The translations under genes and the position numbers were made by a program. Positions 8,309-15,859 of a stretch of DNA of 64,000 nt are shown here, piece after piece. The notes under the pieces were generated by a model. That model was not told the origin of the DNA and ran no database searches. It saw only the letters and a program-made list of their open reading frames with translations. Positions within the stretch are counted from its first letter, which is position 1. Every line of letters begins with the position of its first letter. Source of the stretch: Mytilisepta virgata (Eukaryota; Mollusca; Bivalvia; Mytilida; Mytilidae); NCBI GenBank assembly GCA_028015205.1, contig CM051520.1, positions 36,385,528-36,449,527 on the forward strand, in the 5' to 3' direction.

Positions 8309-8423
8309 CCACCACTAGCAACAGCGGCGAAAACAGCGACAAGTTGCCCCAAAACTGAAATGAGGTAAGGTCATCATTAGCAGAGCAAGAGAAAAACAGC
8401 AATGAGCAGCAAAAAGCAAGAGA
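8309..8423. repeat. Isolated minisatellite-like patch, right arm
   Basis: Mirror of 4,326-4,440. It is a short purine-rich patch like the outer 31-bp array, with no coding potential. Confidence 0.6.
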
Positions 8424-8494
8424 ATGGGTGCAGCCATCTTTGATGTCCATCTAACATCATCGAGACAGAGAACATTCGTCCCCGTCCTGGAATG
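8424..8494. repeat. Dispersed GATGGACATC block, right arm outer copy
   Basis: Mirror of 4,255-4,325, shared with 6,624-6,695 and 6,744-6,791 closer to the centre. Confidence 0.65.
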
Positions 8495-8638
8495 GAAGTA
8501 TCTTAGTTCTCCGGTCTCTGCGTTTCTCAGTATAAATCCAAACGACACGTTGATCTTGAAGGTCGTATTTTGTAGGTTGAATGTGTGGCGAACCATATCA
8601 GGAAAGGTGGCGGATGTAATCTCGTTCATCCTGAACAC
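8459..8638 (-). pseudogene. Polinton-type polymerase B N-terminal fragment, right arm
   Basis: Inverted copy of 4,111-4,290 with the same FGFILRNAETGELRY motif, here on the minus strand and so converging on the BH1-like gene. It is not a complete gene. The overlapping plus-strand open frame (8,424-8,939) is judged a shadow. Confidence 0.5.
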
Positions 8639-8730
8639 GATTGTCGGTATTTTCCTCTGTCCGGGTGGACTGCCAGTGCCTCAGATACAAAACCCCGGTA
8701 TCGGGATCTTCTGGCAACACTATATATACA

Positions 8731-8770
8731 TGTATATATGTAGACAGTTACAAGTTTGTCAATGCAGAGT
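8731..8770 (+). repeat. TATA-linked 40-bp element, copy 3, right arm
   Basis: TGTATATATG, GACAGTTACAAG and AATGCAGAGT in the same order as copies 1 and 2, but more diverged. It ends 18 bp before the TATAAAAGG box of the BH1-like gene, so it is a good candidate for an upstream control element. Confidence 0.6.
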
Positions 8771-8788
8771 AGTCTCATGTCATAAATG

Positions 8789-8797
8789 TATAAAAGG
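8789..8797 (+). promoter_or_regulatory. TATA box of the BH1-like gene, right arm
   Basis: A canonical TATAAAAGG box 33 bp before the ATG at 8,830. Transcription would start only a few bases before the ATG, giving a very short leader. Confidence 0.6.
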
Positions 8798-8829
8798 AAG
8801 TGAAGATAGTCAGAGAAGTCATTCGTACG

Positions 8830-9060
8830 ATGGACCCCCTACGAGTATACGAGACAATCGTCTCTGCCATGTTCGAAGACGGTGTGGTGAACCAAGGAAG
8901 ACTGGTCGTATTGTCGGCGTTTACTCGTACCTATTGTGAGCAGTTTCCGGATTGGGCGCCACATATTTGGACAGTGTACCATCGTGTTGATCTATCGAAA
9001 CGGTTGGAATTGACCAATGAAAATACCAGATTTTCGACCAATCGGAATGGGAGAAGTTAA
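8830..9060 (+). CDS. Small Bcl-2 BH1-like protein, right-arm copy
   Basis: A 76-codon gene. I chose the ATG at 8,830 because the frame extends upstream without another ATG and a TATA box sits 33 bp before this one. Residues 14-31 (MFEDGVVNQGRLVVLSAF) have the arrangement of a Bcl-2 family BH1 motif: hydrophobic-Phe-x-Asp-Gly, then Asn-x-Gly-Arg, then a hydrophobic helix. The usual Trp after Asn is replaced by Gln. A downstream Trp-containing helix could correspond to the next helix. The protein is much shorter than a full Bcl-2 fold (about 150-200 residues), so it may be a truncated or minimal regulator of apoptosis, or one exon of a spliced gene. Viral Bcl-2 homologues block host cell death; that role here is an inference. 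Its 3' end overlaps the first two CCAAT boxes of the next gene's promoter. Confidence 0.5.
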   Translation: MDPLRVYETIVSAMFEDGVVNQGRLVVLSAFTRTYCEQFPDWAPHIWTVYHRVDLSKRLELTNENTRFSTNRNGRS

Positions 9061-9154
9061 CCAATCACGATGTCGGAAAGATAGCCAATCATGTTTCACG
9101 TTTCATAATATAAGAACCAATCCAGTCCATCTTTACAAATATATATATAAATAG
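9014..9154 (+). promoter_or_regulatory. Five-CCAAT array and TATA box, right arm
   Basis: CCAAT boxes, all in the same orientation, start at 9,014, 9,038, 9,061, 9,085 and 9,117. The first four are 23-24 bp apart. A TATATATAAATAG element (9,142-9,154) follows, and the ATG of the tandem PC4 gene lies at 9,185. CCAAT arrays are the classical binding sites of NF-Y, so this is read as a strong promoter. The first two boxes lie inside the end of the BH1-like gene. Confidence 0.65.
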
Positions 9155-9184
9155 ACCAGCAAGAAGAAGAATCAGTCAGCCGAC

Positions 9185-9694
9185 ATGTCTCGTAAAGAAA
9201 AGAAAACCAAAGACCAGACCGAGAGCGATATCGTCCAAGACGCCATGACAGCTTCCGATATTCCTTTGAAAGTACTACTTGGTGGAGGAACGTATGCAGA
9301 GCTGACAGAATGGAATGGCAGTAAAAGAGTAGATCTCAGATTTTGGGAAAGTGAAACGGTGCCCACCAAGACCGGAGTGAGCTTATCGTTGATACAATGG
9401 AAAGCTTTATGCGAGACTACTGATGTTCTGGATGATTTGATCGGTAGAGTACAGGATAAAGAACTAGTCGACTGGAGATATCACATTGGGGACAATGTAT
9501 TCGTCAAATCCCCATACCCCACTATTTGGATAAGAAAGCACTTTATACCCCGGGGAGACTGGACCTATCGTCCAACAAAGAGAGGAATCGGCTTGGACAC
9601 CTTCGAATGGAAAGAACTGAAGAAGATCATACCTTTGTTTGAAGAGAAAGAACCAGAACTTAAAACATTGACTGATGTAGATTTTGTAAAATAA
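9185..9694 (+). CDS. Tandem PC4-like ssDNA-binding protein, right-arm copy
   Basis: A 169-residue protein with a charged N-terminus (KEKKTKDQ). Two stretches each resemble the PC4/Sub1 (p15) C-terminal domain: about residues 28-80, with YAELTEWNGSKRVDLRFWES then KTGVSLSLIQWKAL, and about residues 98-155, with IWIRKHF then RPTKRGIGLDTFEWKELKK. Each has the family order of a four-stranded sheet, a K-x-G-(V/I)-(S/G)-L turn and a W-containing helix. PC4 domains bind single-stranded or unwound DNA as dimers, so a fused tandem could act as an intramolecular dimer in replication, recombination or late transcription. The ATG follows the TATA box by about 30 bp, and the stop codon lies inside an AATAAA signal. 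The gene reads outward towards the minisatellite. Domain calls are by eye; the function is inferred. Confidence 0.75.
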   Translation: MSRKEKKTKDQTESDIVQDAMTASDIPLKVLLGGGTYAELTEWNGSKRVDLRFWESETVPTKTGVSLSLIQWKALCETTDVLDDLIGRVQDKELVDWRYHIGDNVFVKSPYPTIWIRKHFIPRGDWTYRPTKRGIGLDTFEWKELKKIIPLFEEKEPELKTLTDVDFVK

Positions 9695-9695
9695 A
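9690..9695 (+). terminator. AATAAA overlapping the stop codon
   Basis: The polyadenylation hexamer AATAAA contains the TAA stop (9,692-9,694) of the tandem PC4 gene. This is a very compact 3' end, more typical of viral than of host genes. The mirror site is 3,054-3,059. Confidence 0.5.
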
Positions 9696-9813
9696 ATATG
9701 AAACTGTTTCATTTGTGTTTGTCGTCGATAAATATCCCAGTATACAATCACATCGATCAGTCTTGATCTACCAATCAAACCGACAACATGAGTACCGAGT
9801 GGCCTTCCGATCA

Positions 9814-10218
9814 TCAGCAGTAAACTATATTCCTTCAGCAGTAGCAGCAGCAGCGATTAAAAGTGACAAATAGCACCAAAAACTGAAATGAGCACGCGAG
9901 TAAGATCATGAGTAGCGATGAACAGCAAAGAGCAAGAGAAGAGCAGCGATGAGCAAGAGAAGAGCAGTGATGAGCAAGAGAAGAGCAGCGATGACGAACA
10001 GCGATGACGAACAGCAACAAGCAGCAGGAGCGAAATGAGCACGCGAGTAAGGCCCTGAGTAGGGATGAGCAGCAAAGAACAAGAAAGGATCAGCGATGAG
10101 CAAGAGAAGAGCAGCGATAACGAACAGCAAAAAGCAGCAGGAGCAGTAGTGGCAGCGAAAACAGAGACAAGTAGCCCCAAAAAACGAAATAAGCACGCGA
10201 GTAAGGTAAGGAGTAGCG
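9814..10218. repeat. Degenerate GA-rich flank of right minisatellite
   Basis: Mirror of 2,531-2,935: irregular GAGCAAGAGAAGAGCAGCGA repeats with three GAGCACGCGAGTAAG blocks. No gene. Confidence 0.75.
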
Positions 10219-13200
10219 ATGAACAACAAAGGACAAGAGAAAAACAGTGATGAGCAACAAAGAGCGAGAGAAAAACAGCCATAAGCAGTAAAGAGCAAGA
10301 GAAAAACAGCGATGAGCAGTAAAGAACAAGAGAAAAACATTGATGAGCAGTAAAGAGCAAGAGAAAAACAGTGATGAGCAACAAAGAACAAGAGAAAAAA
10401 CAGCGATGAGAAGCATAGAGCAAGAGAAAAACAGCGATGAGCAGTAAAGAGCAAGAGAAAAACAGCGATGACCAGTAAAGAACAAGAGAAAAACAGCGAC
10501 GAGCAGTAAACAGCACGAGAAAAACAGTGACGAGCAACAAAAACCAAGAGAAAAACAGCGATGAGCAACAAAGAGCGAGAGAAAAACAGCGATAAGCAGT
10601 AAAGAGCAAGAGACAAACAGCGATGAGCTACAAAAACCAAGAGAAAAACAGCGATAAGCAGTAAACAACAAGAGAAAAACAGTGATGAGCAGTAAAGAGC
10701 AAGAGAAAAACAGTGATGAGCAACAAAGAACAAGAGAAAAAACAGCGACGAGCAGTAAACAGCACGAGAAAAATAGCGACGAGCTACAAAAACCAAGAGA
10801 AAAACAGCGATGAGCAGCAAAGAGCACGAGAAAAACAGCGATGAGCAGCAAAGAGCACGTGGAAAACAGCGATGAGCTACAAAAACCAAGAGAAAAACAG
10901 CGATGAGCAGTAAAGAGCAAGAGAAAACCAGTGATGAGCAACAAAGAACAAGAGAAAAAACAGCGACGAGCAGTAAAGAGCAAGAGAAAAACAGTGATGA
11001 GCAACAAAGAACAAGAGAAAAAACAGCGACGAGCAGTAAAGAGCAAGAGAAAAACAGTGATGAGCAACAAAGAACAAGAGAAAAACCAGCGACGAGCAGT
11101 AAACAGCACGAGAAAAATAGCGATGAGCTACAAAAACCAAGTGAAAAACAGCGATAAGCAGTAACGAGCACGAGAAAAACAGCGATGAGACGTAAAGAAC
11201 AAGAGAAAAACAGTGATGAGCAGTAAAGAGCAAGAGAAAAACAGTGATGAGCAACAAAGAACAAGAGAAAAACAGCGATGAGCAGCAAAGAGTACGAGAA
11301 AAACAGTGATGATCAACAAAGAGCGAGAGAAAAACAGCCATAAGCAGTAAAGAGCAAGAGAAAAACAGCGATGAGCAGTAAAGAACGAGAGAAAAACAGC
11401 GACGAGCAGTAAAGAACAAGAGAAAAACAGTGATGAGCAGTAAAGAGCACGAGAAAAACAGCGACGAGCTACAAAAACCAAGAGAAAAACAGCGATAAGC
11501 AGTAACGAGCAAGAGAAAAACAGTGATGATCAACAAAGAGCGAGAGAAAAACAGCCATAAGCAGTAACGAGCAAGAGAAAAACAGCGATGAGCGGTAAAG
11601 AACGAGAGAAAAACAGCGATGAGCAGTAAAGAGAACAAGAGAAAAACAGCGATGACCAGTAAAGAACAAGAGAAAAACAGCGACGAGCAGTAAACAGCAC
11701 GAGAAAAACAGTGACGAGCAACAAAAACCAAGAGAAAAACAGCGATGAGCAACAAAGAGCGAGAGAAAAACAGCGATAAGCAGTAAAGAGCAAGAGACAA
11801 ACAGCGATGAGCTACAAAAACCAAGAGAAAAACAGCGATAAGCAGTAAACAACAAGAGAAAAACAGTGATGAGCAGTAAAGAGCAAGAGAAAAACAGTGA
11901 TGAGCAACAAAGAACAAGAGAAAAAACAGCGACGAGCAGTAAACAGCACGAGAAAAATAGCGACGAGCTACAAAAACCAAGAGAAAAACAGCGATGAGCA
12001 GCAAATAGCACGAGAAAAACAGCGATGAGCAGCAAAGAGCACGTGGAAAACAGCGATGAGCTACAAAAACCAAGAGAAAAACAGCGATGAGCAGTAAAGA
12101 GCAAGAGAAAAACAGTGATGAGCAACAAAGAACAAATGAAAAAACAGCGACGAGCAGTAAAGAGCAAGAGAAAAACAGTGATGAGCAACAAAGAACAAGA
12201 GAAAAAACAGCGACGAGCAGTAAAGAGCAAGAGAAAAAACAGTGATGAGCAACAAAGAACAAGAGAAAAACCAGCGATGAGCTACAAAAACCAAGAGAAA
12301 AACAGCGATAAGCAGTAACGAGCAAGAGAAAAACAGCGATGAGACGTAAAGAACAAGAGAAAAACAGTGATGAGCAGTAAAGAGCAAGAGAAAAACAGTG
12401 ATGAGCAACAAAGAACAAGAGAAAAACAGCGATGAGCAGCAAAGAGTACGAGAAAAACAGTGATGATCAACAAAGAGCGAGAGAAAAACAGCCATAAGCA
12501 GTAAAGAGCAAGAGAAAAACAGCGATGAGCAGTAAAGAACGAGAGAAAAACAGCGACGAGCAGTAAAGAACAAGAGAAAAACAGTGATGAGCAGTAAAGA
12601 GCACGAGAAAAACAGCGACGAGCTACAAAAACCAAGAGAAAAACAGCGATAAGCAGTAACGAGCAAGAGAAAAACAGTGATGATCAACAAAGAGCGAGAG
12701 AAAAACAGCCATAAGCAGTAACGAGCAAGAGAAAAACAGCGATGAGCGGTAAAGAACGAGAGAAAAACAGCGACGAGCAGTAAAGAACAAGAGAAAAACA
12801 GCCATAAGCAGTAAAGAGCAAGAGAAAAACAGCGACGAGCAGTAAAGAACGAGAGAAAAACAGTGATGAGCAGTAAAGAACAAGAGAAAAACAGTGATGA
12901 GCAGTAAAGAACAAGAGAAAAACAGCCATAAGCAGTAAAGAGCAAGAGAAAAACAGCGATGAGCAGCAAAGAGTACGAGAAAAACAGTGATGATCAACAA
13001 AGAGCGAGAGAAAAACCAGCGATGAGCAGTAAACAGCACGAGAAAAACAGTGACGACCAGTAAAGAACAAGAGAAAAACAGCGATGAGCAGTAAAGAGCA
13101 AGAGAAAAACAGTGATGAGCAACAAAGAACAAGAGAAAAACAGCGACGAGCAGCAAAGAGCACGAGAAAAACAGCGATGAGCAGCAAAGAGTACGAGAAA

Positions 13201-13371
13201 AACAGCGACGAGCTACAAAAAACCAAGAGAAAAACAGCCATAAGCAGTAAAGAGCAAGAGAAAAACAGCGATGAGCAGTAAAGAACAAGAGAAAAACAGT
13301 GATGAGCAACAAAGAACAAGAGAAAAACAGCGATGAGCAGCAAAGAGCACGAGAAAAACAGCGATGAACAA
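10219..13371. repeat. 31-bp minisatellite array, right arm
   Basis: About 100 copies of the reverse complement of the left-arm unit; the purine-rich strand is now the plus strand (AGCAAGAGAAAAACAGCGAT-like). It is about 1.12 kb longer than the left array, because of a duplication of about 1.18 kb inside it and the loss of one 31-bp unit near 13,290-13,370. The open frames inside it are repeat artefacts. Confidence 0.95.
10450..12800. repeat. 1.18-kb tandem duplication inside right array
   Basis: Diagnostic variants recur at a fixed offset. AGACAAACAG occurs at 10,611 and 11,795, ACGTGGAAAAC near 10,857 and 12,041, and GAGACGTAAAGAAC near 11,187 and 12,341. The offset is 1,184 bp in the inner part and 1,154 bp further out, with one extra unit in the first copy. 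A joint is visible near 11,630, where a unit reads AAAGAGAACAAGAG. This accounts for the length difference between the arms. Confidence 0.85.
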
Positions 13372-13490
13372 GATAAGAGCAGCAATGACGAACACCAACA
13401 AGCAGCAAGAGCGGAAGCAGCAGCGAAAACACCGACAAGTAACCCCAAGAATCTTAAATCAGCAGGTGAATATAGTCATTATTAGCGATG

Positions 13491-13740
13491 AGCAGCATGG
13501 AGCAGCGAAGAGCAAGCGAAGAGAAGCGAAGCATAGAGCAATGAAATAGACCGCCGTTGCTAAGGACACCCCTCCATTGAGCGGTGACAAGCATCAACTT
13601 GAGGTAAGGGGACATAATCCAATCCTAGTCCTCACAGAAAACATCACTCACAGATGAAAAGAGCGGGATAAGGGGAGATAATTCAATCAAAGATCCAGAG
13701 ACGACCGAGAAGAGCGGGAAAAGGGAGATAATTCAATCTG
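13491..13740 (+). repeat. Direct repeat A at outer end of right arm
   Basis: Shares with 13,906-14,190 the motifs GACCGCCGTTGCTAAGGACA, AGGTAAGGGGACATAATCCA, GATCCAGAGACGACCGAGAA and several GGGAGATAAT(T/C)CAA boxes. Copy A is inside the palindrome (mirror near 131-380); copy B is outside it. Confidence 0.85.
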
Positions 13741-13905
13741 GCTCAATCCCTTATGAATTTGAAGTGGTACTAGTGTTAGGGTAAACGATTGTCTTTAGGG
13801 TGCTTTCAGGTCTGAGTACAGTGCAGAGCAGCGTTGAGCAGCAAAGAGCAAGAGAAGAGCAGCGATGAGCAAGAGAAGAGTAGCGATGAGTAGCAAGGAG
13901 TAGCA

Positions 13906-14190
13906 AAGAGCGGGATGGAGCAAGAGAAGAGAAGTGAATGCAATGAAATGGACCGCCGTTGCTAAGGACACCCATCCATTGGTGACAGCATTACTTGGAG
14001 GTAAGGGGACATAATCCAATCCTACCGTTGGTCCTCACAGAAAATACTGAAAAGAGCGGGATAAGGGGAGATAATCCAAACGTATACTCTCGGACTTCGA
14101 CATATCAGTGAGGGTATCAGACCGATGAAAGATCCAGAGACGACCGAGAAGTGCGGGAAAAGGGAGATAATTCAATCTGGTCAAGCATGG
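13906..14190 (+). repeat. Direct repeat B just outside the palindrome
   Basis: A second copy of the block at 13,491-13,740, with an insertion near 14,090-14,125. The 13,741-13,905 spacer between the copies contains the TTAGGGTAAACG segment and GA-rich repeat. The palindrome match to the window start ends at about 13,871. Confidence 0.85.
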
Positions 14191-14515
14191 CACTTCCGGG
14201 TCCGTGACTGGCGTCACTTCCGTAAACAAAATATGAGAAAATGGCGGGAAAATCCATTACTTCCGGTTGCGCATGCGCGCAAACAACTTCCGGGTACTTC
14301 CGGTTCCGCCTACGCATGCGCAGAACACACATCCGGGTCCTACCACGTGACTTGCGTCACTTCCGGCAACAAAGGGCGGGAAAACTACCCACCTCCGGTT
14401 GCGCATGCGCGCAAAAAACACTTCCGGTTCCGGTCACGTGACTTCCGGTTCCGGTCACGTCACTTCCGGTGACGTCATTTCCGGTTGACGTCACTTCCGG
14501 CACCTCCACCTCAGC
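14186..14515. promoter_or_regulatory. CpG-rich cluster of ETS, NRF1, CRE and E-box motifs
   Basis: This 330-bp island stands out in an AT-rich window. It holds about ten TTCCGG cores, mostly within ACTTCCGG, the ETS/GABP site. It also has GCGCATGCGC-type NRF1 sites near 14,270, 14,312 and 14,400, perfect TGACGTCA (CRE) at 14,470 and 14,486, and CACGTGAC E-boxes near 14,344 and 14,435. These are the standard elements of TATA-less housekeeping promoters. Much of the island is built from tandem CACTTCCGG(TTCCGGT) units. No intact gene starts beside it; the polymerase fragment begins about 30 bp downstream. It could be an enhancer-promoter of the adjoining element or a host promoter remnant. Confidence 0.6.
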
Positions 14516-14540
14516 ACCTCCACCTCAAATGCGACTTTAG

Positions 14541-14850
14541 AACCGCATACATACTACTGTGTACTATTGGGAAGAGACGATTAAGGTCTTTTATAATTAT
14601 ATACAAAAGTTCATCGGACTCAAGAAGAGTAGCCAAAATCGAAGCGTACAGTACACGTTAGCAAAACTGCTGATGAACGGATTATACGGGAAGATGATCC
14701 AAAGACCGATATATAATCATAATCTGATCATCAAGGATAACAACGACTATTGGAAGCTCCACCACAAGTATGTGGTCACCGATCTCGTGCTGGTCTCTAG
14801 GACCTGGTACATTTCCGGATATCTCAGATCCGAGATCGATTCGGTAAATA
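14541..14850 (+). pseudogene. Family B DNA polymerase fragment with motif B
   Basis: About 100 codons. The segment LAKLLMNGLYGKMIQRP matches polymerase B motif B (K-x(3)-N-x-x-Y-G-K), which lies in the fingers next to the active site. Motifs A and C are absent, and the sequence turns AT-rich and unrelated after about 14,850, so it is an internal fragment. The integrase and PLA2-like remnants immediately downstream on the opposite strand suggest that it came from a Polinton/Maverick or related virus-like element. Confidence 0.6.
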
Positions 14851-15094
14851 AATTTAGTAAACCATCGCATTTGGGTGCTTTAGTAAATTTACTATATCTA
14901 ATATTAGTATCTTTGGATTGTTATTTTGAAACTCCTGGGACGATGCCTCTGCATAGTGGATCCTAGGTCCCCGAGGGTATTCGCCAACCCAGTCGTCAGA
15001 CTTGTCTGACATGATTATGCATTGTTTAGTTACAGACATTACCAGTATTTAGCAAAATTCAAAAATAATAGAAATACTAAGGGTTCATTCCTTG

Positions 15095-15362
15095 TATTGC
15101 ACATGGTAGATCTCCTTAGCTGAAATTTGGTTCTCCACTTCTTGTCTTGTCTTTGTTTTCAGTGGCACACTCCACGCGTATTTATAAAATACGTCAATTA
15201 TATTGAGTAAATACTTGTACTCCTTGTTATGTCTTGAATAAGATTGCATGTCTACAAGATCGGCATTCTAAGTGTCATCGGCATGGGACACTTCCATTCG
15301 TCTTAGGGAAAACTTTTTTATTCACTGTTTATGCAACTCCTCTGCTAATTTGTCAGTCCACT
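15095..15362 (-). pseudogene. Polinton integrase fragment (retroviral-type core)
   Basis: On the minus strand one frame shows W-x-D-K-LAEELHK near 15,330, then ADLVDMQSYSRHNKEYKYLL, then IIDVFYKYAWSVPLK near 15,180. This is the characteristic start of the rve integrase core in Polintons: the first catalytic Asp in the ADLVDM motif, followed by the DVFSKY-like strand. Two in-frame stop codons and loss of the rest of the core make it non-functional. It is not in the same frame as the PLA2-like segment upstream; an A-rich homopolymer tract (15,377-15,430) lies at the joint. Confidence 0.7.
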
Positions 15363-15683
15363 TTATTTCCTCTTTTTGTTTTTTTTTTTTTTGTTTTTTT
15401 TTTGCTGCCTGCGGCTTTTTTTTTTTACTCCAACCCCCAATTTACTCTTGGCTCCTATCACACCCTTGACTATCTTTTTGTTCACGGCCTCTCCGACAGA
15501 TGAGGGTTTTGCTTCTTTTAATTCGGACAACATATTTTTGTCACAGTCTTGTTTTCCTTCTGGAAAATCGGAGTAGCAAAGATCGTGACTTCTACATAAC
15601 CCATCTAATTTGTTCTTGGTGGGTATATTTATTCTATTATAAGGTCCACAATAGTTTGTTCCTGGTAGATCGATTAACCCCAC
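15363..15683 (-). pseudogene. PLA2-like domain with polylysine tail, Polinton type
   Basis: A 106-codon open frame. The segment YCGPYN followed by LDGLCRSHDLCYSD has the calcium-loop and His-Asp catalytic layout of the minimal phospholipase A2 domain known from parvovirus capsid proteins and from the N-terminal part of some Polinton-type integrase proteins. The tail (KKKSRRQQKKNKKKKNKKRK) is encoded by A-rich homopolymers. In those elements the domain lies directly before the integrase, as here. Its neighbours are in other reading frames, so the gene is broken or needs frameshifting. Confidence 0.6.
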
Positions 15684-15855
15684 CTTTTGGTACTATGGGC
15701 CTAATCGCTTTGTGTATGTCCTGTTTTCCACCCTTTTTTCCTGAGACAAACTTTGTTTTAGTGATTCCACAGCTAGCACACGAACTATATTCCATATATC
15801 TTCCACTGCTTCCACCCTCCGTGATATTTTGCTCTTTCACACAGTATCTACTCAT
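15637..15855 (-). pseudogene. DUF5679-like small zinc-binding segment
   Basis: A 72-codon frame starting MSRYCVK and ending its motif with CASCGITKTKF. This matches the small Cys-x(2)-Cys protein segment (DUF5679 type) that begins the integrase-associated protein of many Polintons. One expected Cys (after YCV) is replaced by Glu. The following GGKQDIHK region leads towards the PLA2-like part, but in a different frame, so a frameshift lies near 15,680. Confidence 0.5.
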
Positions 15856-15859
15856 TTAT

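Larger units (their letters stand above)
1..13871. repeat. Giant near-perfect inverted repeat (palindrome)
   Basis: The first half of the window is repeated as its reverse complement in the second half of this interval. From about 2,140 to the centre and out again to 10,609, paired positions sum to 12,749 without indels; towards the outer ends the sum shifts to 13,902 and then 13,871 because the minisatellites differ in length. Outside that array I found only a handful of substitutions over about 6 kb per arm, for example near 4,620/8,123, 4,745/8,003 and 5,010/7,739. All genes are present once per arm in mirror orientation. The palindrome runs off the left edge of the window, so its full length is unknown. 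It could be a head-to-head element junction, a very recent inverted duplication, or a fold-back artefact. Confidence 0.97.
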
